A DNA stretch of 7,934 nucleotides from Candidatus Poribacteria bacterium (lineage in GTDB: Bacteria > Poribacteria > WGA-4E > WGA-3G). The notes beneath the pieces are model-generated. The model was not told the DNA's origin. It ran no database searches and was given only the letters and a program-made list of their open reading frames with translations. Below, in pieces: positions 1-7,638 of this stretch (position 1 is the stretch's first letter; each line of letters starts with the position of its first letter). The stretch spans positions 1 to 7,934 of the forward strand of contig VXXH01000271.1 in NCBI GenBank assembly GCA_009835515.1, given 5' to 3'. The translations under genes were made by a program, and so were the position numbers.

Positions 1-1797
1 GAAGCCCTTTTAAAAATAAACGAACCCATCATAATAAAAATTATACTCATTTGCATCCTGATCGCCTCCGGTGCTTTGGTGTTACGGAATGTCGGGCACA
101 GCGGGATTACCTATTGGGATGAAGGGTTTCACGCTGTCGTGGCGCGGAATTTGACGAAACATCCGCTCAAATTCACGCTCTACGACCAACCGTGGCTCCC
201 TTACGACTACAAAGGGTGGGGTGAGAACCATATCTGGCTACACAAACCGCCTGTCGCTATGTGGACAATCTGGGTCTCGCACCTGATTTTTGGCATCAAT
301 ACGTTCGCGCTCCGATTGCCGTCCGTAATTAGTCTTGTTGTCGTCGCGTGGCTGACGTATCGGATCGCCGCGGATCTCTTTGACAAACGGGCAGGACTCA
401 TTGCTGCGTTTCTTGTCGGATTCAACCCGTTTCTGTTCGCGTCCGTTCACGGCTATCGCTATTCAGATCACATTGATATAGCGTTACTGCTCTGGGTACA
501 GGTCTCGTGTTGGTTCCTGCTCCGTGCAGTTCGGACTGGAAAGAGGAGAAATTATATCTTATCGGGGGTCGCGATGGGGATCGCGTACCTCTCAAAAAGT
601 TACCTTGCCTGTATCACCTTCGGTATCGCGCTTGTCGTTTGGGGTGTCGCGCGTGGGAAACAAATTTATTACAATAGACGCGCATCGGATGATAACGCAC
701 AGACCGAGACGATAGAGGAAAAGATCCGTCTCAGTGATATAGGCTTACAACTTTTGGCGGCAATTGCGACGGTGGCACCGTGGGTTACCTATTGTCTGAT
801 CTTCTATCGCAAGGAATTCTTATGGGAACATAAACGCGTCCTCGACCATCTCAATACAGATGTCGAAAGCTGGGGCGCGAGTTGGGATCGACCCCTGTTT
901 GACTATATGCCGCTGTTCTATCCGGTGTTTTATGCTGCCCTTTTCGCGGTGGTTTTGTGCCTGTTAGTCGTTATGTTCAAACGCTGGAACTTAGCCGAAC
1001 TGTTCGTGTTAGCGTGGGGTATCGGGGTCATTGTCCCGCACACACTCGCAGAAACAAAAACGCCATCGGCAACAATGATCGCCGTGTCCCCGTTGCTCAT
1101 CTGCTTGGCAGCAATTATCAGTCGCGCATGGCAACGGCGAGATTGGATTTACACCGCAATTTGGTGTGCTGGGATGCTTGTGATTACAATCATCTCCGGT
1201 GGACGCACATTAGTCAAAGGTCGAGATCAGTTCGATGGACTCAAAAAAATCGCGCCCTTTATTGAGACGAATTTCTGGATCGTTGAACAACTCATCGGAT
1301 TCGGCGTACTGCTCGCTGTTTTTGCTGGCATATATGTGCTGGTTCGCCGGTATGATTGGCAAAAGTGGCTGTGGCTTGGACTGCGGATAGTCGCATTGGC
1401 GATTGCTCTATTTTATGCAAAAGGCTATGTGGATGCCGCATATAAAGTTACGGAACGCAACAGTAGGATTCCGCTATATGAACAGAGTGGACCCCGCCTT
1501 CAACGTGAAATGCCGGAGAATGCATGCTTTTTTCTTGATGATGAACGCGTCGGCGCGCATTTTGATCTGATGTATTATGCTGACCGGTCAACATATCAGA
1601 TTTACAATGTGCACATGAAAACACCACGCGATTTCAAGGCGCAAGCCAAAACAGCACGTGAAGCAGGTGCGATTCCGTACCTCTTCTCCGTAAAAGATAC
1701 AGCGTATGATTATCCGCTGTTTATTGAAGGTGAAATAGATGTCGGAAACGGAAAAACACAACGGTATCAGGTTTTTGAAATTACGGAAAGTCAATAA
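1..1797 (+). CDS. GT39/ArnT-like membrane glycosyltransferase, 5' end missing
   Basis: This is an integral membrane glycosyltransferase of the GT-C fold (GT39/GT83, PMT/ArnT-like), a family that moves a sugar from a polyprenyl-phosphate donor to an acceptor on the outer face of the inner membrane. The frame is open from base 1. A TTG at 76 could serve as a start, but codons 10-25 before it encode a hydrophobic helix (IIIKIILICILIASGALV) that fits the first membrane span. The true start is therefore probably upstream of the window. Just after this helix comes YWDEGFHA, with the Asp-Glu pair at 118-123 expected in the first outer loop of GT-C enzymes. HKPPVAMW (from base 241) matches the family KPP motif. 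About ten further hydrophobic segments follow, then a soluble tail of about 125 residues from roughly base 1430. Donor and acceptor cannot be told from sequence. The family call is firm; the substrate is unknown. Confidence 0.85.
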   Translation, partial: EALLKINEPIIIKIILICILIASGALVLRNVGHSGITYWDEGFHAVVARNLTKHPLKFTLYDQPWLPYDYKGWGENHIWLHKPPVAMWTIWVSHLIFGINTFALRLPSVISLVVVAWLTYRIAADLFDKRAGLIAAFLVGFNPFLFASVHGYRYSDHIDIALLLWVQVSCWFLLRAVRTGKRRNYILSGVAMGIAYLSKSYLACITFGIALVVWGVARGKQIYYNRRASDDNAQTETIEEKIRLSDIGLQLLAAIATVAPWVTYCLIFYRKEFLWEHKRVLDHLNTDVESWGASWDRPLFDYMPLFYPVFYAALFAVVLCLLVVMFKRWNLAELFVLAWGIGVIVPHTLAETKTPSATMIAVSPLLICLAAIISRAWQRRDWIYTAIWCAGMLVITIISGGRTLVKGRDQFDGLKKIAPFIETNFWIVEQLIGFGVLLAVFAGIYVLVRRYDWQKWLWLGLRIVALAIALFYAKGYVDAAYKVTERNSRIPLYEQSGPRLQREMPENACFFLDDERVGAHFDLMYYADRSTYQIYNVHMKTPRDFKAQAKTAREAGAIPYLFSVKDTAYDYPLFIEGEIDVGNGKTQRYQVFEITESQ

Positions 1798-1799
1798 TT

Positions 1800-1978
1800 A
1801 TGGAGATTAAGCCAATCAAAACTGAAGCAGACTATGAAGCTGCACTGAAGGAAATAGAACAACTGTGGGGGGCGCGTTACGGGTCGCCGGAGGGGATAAA
1901 CTTGATGTGCTTGCTACGTTGGTAGAGGTTTATGAAGAAGAGCATTATCCCATTCCACCACCAGAAAGAACGACCTAA
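1800..1978 (+). pseudogene. HigA-type antitoxin remnant, frameshifted and lacking its HTH domain
   Basis: An ATG at 1800, two bases after the glycosyltransferase stop and 9 bases after GGAAAG (1785-1790), opens a frame beginning MEIKPIKTEADYEAALKEI. It runs on to LWGARYGSPEG and hits TAG at 1923-1925. The family continuation, DKLDVLATLVEVYEEEHYPI followed by PPPERTT, lies in another frame from 1895 to TAA at 1976-1978. Loss of one base in the GGGG run at 1893-1896 would explain the break. Joined together, the pieces read as the N-terminal half of COG5499/HigA-like antitoxins, which are normally about 120 residues with a C-terminal helix-turn-helix. Here the protein stops right after the proline-rich stretch, so the DNA-binding half is absent. 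No HigB-type toxin gene is adjacent. A sequencing error could cause the frameshift, but it would not explain the missing C-terminal half. Confidence 0.75.
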
Positions 1979-1983
1979 GAAAT

Positions 1984-2018
1984 CGTAAATGGTTTTTTTT
2001 ATATCCATTTACGGTTTT
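1984..2018 (+). terminator. Putative intrinsic terminator after the glycosyltransferase/HigA unit
   Basis: CGTAAATGG (1984-1992) pairs perfectly with CCATTTACG (2005-2013), giving a 9-bp stem with a 12-base T-rich loop. TTTT follows at 2015-2018. The site lies 5 bases after the last stop of the HigA remnant and upstream of the next gene's leader, where a terminator would be expected. The stem is only moderately GC-rich and the T-run is short, so termination may be weak. Confidence 0.5.
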
Positions 2019-2044
2019 CATCGGAATCATTTTTCGACTATATT
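2015..2044 (+). promoter_or_regulatory. Possible sigma-70-like promoter for the secreted protein / PorV / sulfatase unit
   Basis: TTTTCA (2015-2020, 4 of 6 matches to TTGACA) and TATATT (2039-2044, 5 of 6 to TATAAT) are separated by 18 bases. Transcription would begin near 2051, leaving a leader of about 55 bases before the ATG at 2106. The position, just behind a terminator and ahead of a three-gene unit, is sensible. The region is AT-rich, so chance matches are likely, and the promoter consensus of this lineage is not known to me. Confidence 0.25.
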
Positions 2045-2105
2045 TTGATTTAGAACGGTTTATTACTACAACCTTCAATGAGGAACATAAGAGGTAAACG
2101 AAATT

Positions 2106-5081
2106 ATGAGAATATTACGATATACACTCTTCCTGTCCACAATTCTGGTACTTGCCGTGCTACCGGCAAGTGCACAAGTGGATTGGAAAGCACTCGACGT
2201 AGGCAACCTATCGTCTGCTATCTTTAATACCGGAGTCGTCGGGTATCCGAGTAATCCGACTGCAAACCCTTCAGGCTGGTGGCCCGCAGGAACAAACGAC
2301 TCCTATATCTTTGAAGGCGACATCTGGATCGGTGCGAAAAAAGGTGGCGAAGTCGGTGTTTCTGAGGCAGATGGTAGACAAAGTGAAATCTGGCCCACTG
2401 ACGACGCGCCAGAAGTCATCTCAAATAAACCCGGAACGACAACAAAAGAGACACCCACGAGCCAAGCCATCATGTTCAGATGTTCTGACATGAACCCCGA
2501 TGCGAACAAAGGCTTGATTCTCGGATTAGAACTTGAAGTCAACGGGTTCCAATGGAGTTACGCACCGCTCTACGACTTTTTTATTCTTGAATACAACATC
2601 AAAAATGTCGGTGATGATACCCTTGAAGACGTGTTTATGGCGTTCCGTTACGATGTAGATGTCTCCAGTAACGAAACAGGGACGGCGAGTTACTCCGCCG
2701 ATGACTTCGTCGCACTCGACCAGACCCCGGACGCGCTCAACCCTGTAGACCATCCGAACCGTTATCTCTCTTACGGATACTCCAACGCCTCCGCGCCGGG
2801 ATATATAGGTTTACGGGTATTGGATGCATACATAGGCGATAATCCAGCGGCAAAAATTCCGTTCGCAGCCCACAAACGGATTACCATATCCACAGATCCA
2901 TCAACCGACGCGGAGATATACGCGTTAATTAGTACGCCTGGTGTCGAACCGCTCCCTGCAAACTACGACGATCAACGCTTCGTTCAGTCTTATGGACCCA
3001 TTGAATCACTTGCCCCTGGAGATTCCTTCAACGTGATTATCGCAGTCGCGATCGGTGAAGGGCTCGCCGGTTTACAAGCATCTGCCGATTGGGCACAGAA
3101 GTTATATGACGATGGCTATGTCGCACCCGCACCACCGCCCTCCCCGCTGGTAACGGTTTATCCCGCTGATGGACAGGTAACCCTCGTCTGGGAGAGTGAA
3201 GGACGTTGGGTTGACAACGGTGTCGGTAAGCGTATTGAAGAATACGTTGACGTAACTGATTCAGAAAAAATCTTTGAAGGGTACCGGGTCTATAGGCGCG
3301 ATGTCTCCTACGACGAATCCACCGGTAACCCTGTTGAGGATTGGACAATGCTGATGGAGTTCGATCAGCCGAGCGCGACCGGTAATTTCTTTACAGTGGC
3401 GCACGTCGGTAAGCAGTCAGATGCGGTCATTGAAAACATGGGCGATGAACCGTTCTTTGGAAGTTTCTTCAAAAGTGCTGTCTATATGATCAAATTCAAC
3501 TCCAGCACAACTTTTGAAGTCGTCAACACAACACTTTGGGAGGTAATGGCTTACAATCCGGAATTTGACGGCGGAGGGTACGTTGTGGTAGATCCGGATT
3601 CGTTTGAGCCTTATCCTGATGGCACATACCGTTCGGGTACCCTCATCTATTTCGGTGGACTCTACGTACAGATTTCCGATGGTCCCTCAGGACCGCCTGT
3701 CGCTGGTGACATCTTCCGAGTCGTTTCCACGCCTTCACAAGCACTCGGTGAAGACGCAGGCATCAAGAATTTCTACACTGATGCGGGTTTAACCAACGGA
3801 CTCGAATACACTTACGCCGTCACGTCTTACGACACAGGCAACCCGAAAGCCGGGCTGGTTGCGATGGAGAGTAGCCAGATTGAGACGATGGTCCATGTCG
3901 TGCCACGTGCCCAACCGGCTGGATACCGTGAACCGACCGCTGATATAGAACAACACGGACAGGGAAGCGTTACCGTTGAACCGATGGTGCTTGCTCCCAA
4001 CAAGGTCACAGGACACCAATATAAAATCGTCTGGTCCGGTGCAAAACAGATAGATGCGGCGGCATATATTACAGGTCCCGGGTATCAACCCCCCTCTTAT
4101 GAAATTGTCAACACGACGACAAACGAGACCGTTGTCGAGCAACAATTTTTTGACTGGTATGACCCCGAGCATCAAGAAGCCGTTGAAGTGCTCTCACCGA
4201 TGTTTGACGGCATTGTCCTGAAGATAACAGGAGCCGATGTATCTTACGGTACGCCGGACGAAAACCCGATTCTTGACGTTAAACTAACAGCAGGTACAGT
4301 GACAGATTGGGCGGTGGACATTCAATCCCCCGGCTTTGGTGAGAATACATGGCCCAACGTCTGGTGGTCAACGTATTACCGTCCGCATACATATTCAATC
4401 ACGTTTACTGACGATACACGCGTCAAGGTGGTAGACGAAGACACGGGTGAAGAAATTCAGTTCAGCGACCAACGGGCCGAGGGATATGCGATTCTGACAG
4501 GTTCAGGCTGGCGTGATGAATACGTCCGGGCGGATACACCCGATTTCTTCCGAATTTACATCCGAGGTGGATACGTCTATATCAGGGACCCGAATCAAGA
4601 AATCTCCGCTGGCGATGTCTTCACTGTTGAGATGGGTGGTATCAGCGCACCACGAGATGGCGACGAATTCCTTCTAACAACAAAAGGAGAGACTCTCGAT
4701 GCTGAAAATATTGAAGCCGATCTCGGAAAAATCCGCGTCGTGCCAAACCCTTATTTCGTCACGAATAGGGCAGTCCTCTCGGAAGGAACGGACAAAATCT
4801 TTTTCACGCACCTACCACCACACTGTACCATTCGGATTTACACATTAGCCGGTGAATTAGTCCGGACAATTGAACACGAAAGTGCTGCCCCTTACCACCC
4901 GGATGTTGATTCAGATGACCGTTCGTTACAAGGCGACAAGGGTGGTACGGCACCTTTTGAACTCCTTAACCGTTATAATCAAGCACTCGCAAGCGGCATC
5001 TATATCTATCATGTTGAAGCCCGCGACGAGAGTGACACAGTCGTCGGTAACAAAATCGGCAGATTCGCTATTATTCGATAA
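2106..5081 (+). CDS. Large secreted modular protein with T9SS type A-like C-terminal sorting domain
   Basis: This 991-residue protein is predicted to be exported and then carried across the outer membrane by a type IX-like pathway. Residues 1-23 form a clear signal peptide (basic start, hydrophobic core, cleavage after ASA, before Q24). Residues about 30-335 form a beta-rich region with the segment YIFEGDIWIGA, seen in large surface proteins of FCB-type bacteria. A fibronectin type III-like domain begins near residue 340 (VTVYPADGQVTLVWE, then EGYRVYRR). Its last strands (LTNGLEYTYAVTSYD) appear only near 565-579, because about 100 residues are inserted between. Residues 457-540 and 760-842 look like two diverged copies of one module. 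The C-terminal domain from about 866 has the type A sorting features: VVPNP (PNP 880-882), IRIYTLAGELVRTI, LASGIYIYHVEA and terminal NKIGRFAIIR. The start is supported by AAGAGG at 2089-2094. No catalytic motif was recognised. An adhesin, matrix or carbohydrate-binding role is possible but unproven. Confidence 0.85.
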   Translation: MRILRYTLFLSTILVLAVLPASAQVDWKALDVGNLSSAIFNTGVVGYPSNPTANPSGWWPAGTNDSYIFEGDIWIGAKKGGEVGVSEADGRQSEIWPTDDAPEVISNKPGTTTKETPTSQAIMFRCSDMNPDANKGLILGLELEVNGFQWSYAPLYDFFILEYNIKNVGDDTLEDVFMAFRYDVDVSSNETGTASYSADDFVALDQTPDALNPVDHPNRYLSYGYSNASAPGYIGLRVLDAYIGDNPAAKIPFAAHKRITISTDPSTDAEIYALISTPGVEPLPANYDDQRFVQSYGPIESLAPGDSFNVIIAVAIGEGLAGLQASADWAQKLYDDGYVAPAPPPSPLVTVYPADGQVTLVWESEGRWVDNGVGKRIEEYVDVTDSEKIFEGYRVYRRDVSYDESTGNPVEDWTMLMEFDQPSATGNFFTVAHVGKQSDAVIENMGDEPFFGSFFKSAVYMIKFNSSTTFEVVNTTLWEVMAYNPEFDGGGYVVVDPDSFEPYPDGTYRSGTLIYFGGLYVQISDGPSGPPVAGDIFRVVSTPSQALGEDAGIKNFYTDAGLTNGLEYTYAVTSYDTGNPKAGLVAMESSQIETMVHVVPRAQPAGYREPTADIEQHGQGSVTVEPMVLAPNKVTGHQYKIVWSGAKQIDAAAYITGPGYQPPSYEIVNTTTNETVVEQQFFDWYDPEHQEAVEVLSPMFDGIVLKITGADVSYGTPDENPILDVKLTAGTVTDWAVDIQSPGFGENTWPNVWWSTYYRPHTYSITFTDDTRVKVVDEDTGEEIQFSDQRAEGYAILTGSGWRDEYVRADTPDFFRIYIRGGYVYIRDPNQEISAGDVFTVEMGGISAPRDGDEFLLTTKGETLDAENIEADLGKIRVVPNPYFVTNRAVLSEGTDKIFFTHLPPHCTIRIYTLAGELVRTIEHESAAPYHPDVDSDDRSLQGDKGGTAPFELLNRYNQALASGIYIYHVEARDESDTVVGNKIGRFAIIR
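3474..3725 (+). repeat. Protein-level internal repeat, copy 1 (residues 457-540)
   Basis: This segment reads SAVYMIKF near its start and IYFGGLYVQISDG, then AGDIFRVV, at its end. The same order of blocks appears in the second copy further along the protein. It sits inside the fibronectin-like domain, between its early and late strands. The similarity is visible only in the protein and is diverged, so this would be an old duplication or a shared fold. Confidence 0.45.
4383..4631 (+). repeat. Protein-level internal repeat, copy 2 (residues 760-842)
   Basis: This segment begins HTYSITF and ends IYIRGGYVYIRD, then AGDVFTVE, matching the block order and the length (about 84 residues) of copy 1. 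The opening also resembles GHQYKIVW near residue 638, so a third, incomplete copy could exist. It lies shortly before the sorting domain. Confidence 0.45.
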
Positions 5082-5093
5082 CAGGAGAACCAC

Positions 5094-6158
5094 ATGCGAC
5101 ATATAATTTATACGCTTTTATTTTTACTTTCGGCACTGTGGGTCGTCCCCAGTCATGCCACAACCAACGTCGGTACGGCGGGTGCCCAGTTTCTGAAAAT
5201 CGGTCCCGGTGCACGGGTCGATAGTCTCGGGGGTGCGTTTGGCGGGCTTGCCAACGATGTAACCAGTATTTATTGGAACCCAGCCGGGATAAGCCAACTT
5301 GAAAAAACCAGTTTTTCAGACACACAAATCTTCTGGCTTGCCGATATTCGATATAACTACCTCGCGTTCGCCACGCCAATAGAAAACGTCGGCACCTTAG
5401 GAGCAAGCGTTACATTTCTCAATGTCCCTGATACGGAGATCACCACACTCGCAAAACCCGATGGCACCGGTCTCTGGTATTCGGCTTATGATACCGCAGT
5501 TTCTTTGGCGTATGCCAGACAACTCTATGCAAAGGAGTCCGGCGTTAAACTCTCTTTCGGTATCAACGCCAAATACATCCACCAGCAAATCCATCGAGAG
5601 AGTGCTAATGGTGTTGCCATTGATGTCGGAACGCTATACCATACCGGTTGGCGGAGCCTACGCATCGGGATGTGTTTCTCAAACTTCGGACCCGAAATGC
5701 GCTTCAGTGGTCCCGATCTGGAGAGCGGATCCGAAATAGCCGGTGATCCAAGGACATCAGACTACCGTCCATTTCCAGATACAACGAACCCGGCGCGGAC
5801 AGCGGCATTAGAGACAATCGAATTCCCGCTGCCCTCCAATTTTCGACTCGGTATCGCCTATGATGTCATCGATTCCGGCGATAATCTCCTCACCCTCGCG
5901 CTCGATGCGAACCATCCCAACGACAACAGTGAACGGTTGAACATCGGTATGGAGTATTGGTATAAAAGGATGGCGGCGATTCGCGGCGGCTACAAATTCC
6001 GACTGGGTGAAGACTGGCGGGACGATGAAGAAGGACTCACCCTCGGCTTGGGTATCCACCTGACGCTTGGCAAGAGGTTGATCGCGCTCGACTATGCTTA
6101 TGCCGATTTCGGACGGCTACAACAAGCACATCGGGTGAGTTTGGGATTACAGTTTTAA
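5094..6158 (+). CDS. PorV/PorQ family outer-membrane beta-barrel protein
   Basis: This 354-residue protein belongs to the PorV/PorQ (FadL-like barrel) family. In type IX secretion, PorV shuttles cargo from the translocon to the attachment machinery, and PorQ takes part with PorZ. Residues 1-22 are a signal peptide with likely cleavage after SHA. The diagnostic N-terminal block follows: AGAQFLKIGPGARVDSLGGA, then NDVTSIYWNPAGISQLE and WLADIRYNYLAFATPI. The rest is alternating beta-strand sequence, and the protein ends LGLQF with the terminal aromatic typical of outer-membrane barrels. AGGAGA at 5083-5088 fixes the ATG. The gene starts 12 bases after a gene encoding a sorting-domain protein, which supports a role in handling that cargo. 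Whether it is a PorV or PorQ equivalent, or a wider family member, cannot be decided here, and no core Por/Gld/Spr secretion gene is in the window. Confidence 0.88.
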   Translation: MRHIIYTLLFLLSALWVVPSHATTNVGTAGAQFLKIGPGARVDSLGGAFGGLANDVTSIYWNPAGISQLEKTSFSDTQIFWLADIRYNYLAFATPIENVGTLGASVTFLNVPDTEITTLAKPDGTGLWYSAYDTAVSLAYARQLYAKESGVKLSFGINAKYIHQQIHRESANGVAIDVGTLYHTGWRSLRIGMCFSNFGPEMRFSGPDLESGSEIAGDPRTSDYRPFPDTTNPARTAALETIEFPLPSNFRLGIAYDVIDSGDNLLTLALDANHPNDNSERLNIGMEYWYKRMAAIRGGYKFRLGEDWRDDEEGLTLGLGIHLTLGKRLIALDYAYADFGRLQQAHRVSLGLQF

Positions 6159-6169
6159 AGGCAACAAAC

Positions 6170-7573
6170 ATGACAGACAAACCGAACATCGTTTATCTCC
6201 TCGCGGATCAGATTCGTGCGTGTTCGTTGCCGGTATACGGCGACACACAGATTGATACACCGAACATTGATCGGCTCGCGCAAGAAGGCACCGTCTTCTC
6301 AAACGCAATCGCCACCGCGCCCGTCTGCACGCCATACCGGTCCATGCTACTCACCGGACGACATCCACAGACGACCGGGCATCTCATCAACTTCGTCAAA
6401 ACCCGACACGATGAAATCGGACTCGGGGACGTTTTCAACCGAAACGGCTACCGGACGGCATGGGTCGGCAAATGGCATCTCCACACGGGTTCGTTCCCTG
6501 AAATCGGCGGACGCGACTACGTTCCCGAAGGACGCGACCGTCTCGGTTTCCAACACTGGCGCGGCTACAACTTCCACACCGACTATTTCAACGGCACTGT
6601 GAACCTCGACGAAGACTGGCGGAACGAAAAATGGGACGGCTACGAAACCGACGCGCTGAACCGATACGCCTTCCAGTTCATGGATGACATGGAAGACAAT
6701 ACCCCGTTTTGTCTATTTATCTCCCCGCATCAAGCGCACTCTACGCCTTACGAGTTCGCGCCGGAGGAATACTATGACCGGCTACCTACTGAACTCGAAC
6801 TCCCAGAAAATGTTCCAGATTCGGTTCGAGAACAGTCGTTGAGTATCTACCGACACTACCTCGCGATGGTATTAACGGTGGACGATATGCTCGGCGAATT
6901 GATGGCGTACCTCGAAAGAACAGGGCGCGTCGAAAATACGCTGCTCGTCTTCGGATCCGACCATGGCACACAAGGCGGCGCGCAAGGCATCAATTTCTGG
7001 GCAAAGCGCGAACCTTACGAAGAATCCATCAAAGTGCCGTTGATTATGCGGCTACCGGGTGTTTTTGATGGGAATCGCATTTGTGACACACTCACATCAC
7101 CCGTAGACTTGTTCCCCTCGCTCTGCGGGTTATGCGATATTCAGCCACCGCGAACTGTTGAAGGCTACGATCTCTCCGCCTCTTGGCGCGGCGAGACCGA
7201 CACCTTTGAGCAGGACGCTGTCTTGACAATGAACTTCGGCGCAACTTACGACTATCTCGTAGATGGTAACGAGTGGCGCGGTGCCCGCACAAAAACGCAC
7301 AGTTACGCACACTGGCTTGACGGCAAACGGATGCTATATGATATAGAAGCAGACCCACTGCAGATGAACAATCTCATTGACAATCCCGAAGCAAAAGCGT
7401 TGGCAGATGAGATGGAGGCAACCCTCACAAATCTGATGGATGCCCGCAACGACACACTCCAGCCTGCCACGAGTTACATGGATTGGTATGACCTGCAACG
7501 CCGCATCGTCCGTAACGCCCACGGTCCCCTCGGCGATCCAGAGGACGAACCTGACTGGTCGTTATTGAAATGA
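6170..7573 (+). CDS. Formylglycine-dependent sulfatase without visible export signal
   Basis: This 467-residue protein is a type I (alkaline phosphatase-fold) sulfatase that hydrolyses sulfate esters. The N-terminal strand NIVYLLADQ supplies the metal-binding Asp13. The nucleophile motif C53-T-P-Y-R57, followed by SMLLTGR, fits the C-x-P-x-R consensus in which the Cys is converted to formylglycine. Further family residues are K101 and H103 (VGKWHLH), H187 in SPHQAH, D264-H265 in FGSDHGTQGG and K279 in FWAKREPYE. The length is normal and the frame is intact. There is no signal peptide, lipobox or sorting domain, so a cytoplasmic location is inferred. AAAGG at 6157-6161, overlapping the upstream stop codon, precedes the ATG by 8 bases, and the 11-base gap suggests co-transcription with the PorV/PorQ gene. 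A formylglycine-generating enzyme or an anaerobic maturase must be encoded elsewhere. The substrate (polysaccharide, choline or aryl sulfate) cannot be read from sequence. Confidence 0.92.
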   Translation: MTDKPNIVYLLADQIRACSLPVYGDTQIDTPNIDRLAQEGTVFSNAIATAPVCTPYRSMLLTGRHPQTTGHLINFVKTRHDEIGLGDVFNRNGYRTAWVGKWHLHTGSFPEIGGRDYVPEGRDRLGFQHWRGYNFHTDYFNGTVNLDEDWRNEKWDGYETDALNRYAFQFMDDMEDNTPFCLFISPHQAHSTPYEFAPEEYYDRLPTELELPENVPDSVREQSLSIYRHYLAMVLTVDDMLGELMAYLERTGRVENTLLVFGSDHGTQGGAQGINFWAKREPYEESIKVPLIMRLPGVFDGNRICDTLTSPVDLFPSLCGLCDIQPPRTVEGYDLSASWRGETDTFEQDAVLTMNFGATYDYLVDGNEWRGARTKTHSYAHWLDGKRMLYDIEADPLQMNNLIDNPEAKALADEMEATLTNLMDARNDTLQPATSYMDWYDLQRRIVRNAHGPLGDPEDEPDWSLLK

Positions 7574-7576
7574 TTT

Positions 7577-7637
7577 GACAATATCCTAAAATGAACGTCA
7601 GTTTGAAGAACGGTGGGATGGTAGTTAGGGGATTGTC
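7577..7637. repeat. Imperfect inverted repeat between converging genes
   Basis: GACAATATCCTAA (7577-7589) and TTAGGGGATTGTC (7625-7637) are inverted copies matching at 11 of 13 positions; one of the two differences is a G-T wobble in RNA. The arms are separated by 35 bases. The repeat begins 4 bases after the sulfatase stop and ends just before the stop of the minus-strand regulator remnant, so it could act as a shared end-of-transcript structure. No T-run follows either arm, so it is not a classical terminator. A tiny mobile-element footprint is the alternative. Confidence 0.35.
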
Positions 7638-7638
7638 G

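Noticed and set aside
76..78. TTG as the start codon of the glycosyltransferase
   Set aside because: The frame is open to the window edge, no Shine-Dalgarno sequence precedes it, and the residues before it form the expected first membrane helix.
957..1265. 102-codon plus-strand open frame within the glycosyltransferase gene
   Set aside because: It is an out-of-frame shadow of a membrane-protein gene and its translation has no family character.
1893..1896. Programmed ribosomal frameshift in the HigA-like gene
   Set aside because: There is no classical slippery heptamer or convincing downstream structure, and the joined product would still lack the DNA-binding half. Decay or sequencing error is simpler.
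3789..4175. 128-codon minus-strand open frame inside the large secreted protein gene
   Set aside because: It is antisense to a well-supported gene, has no recognisable protein features, and is one of several similar shadow frames (for example 3037-3348 and 5071-5406).
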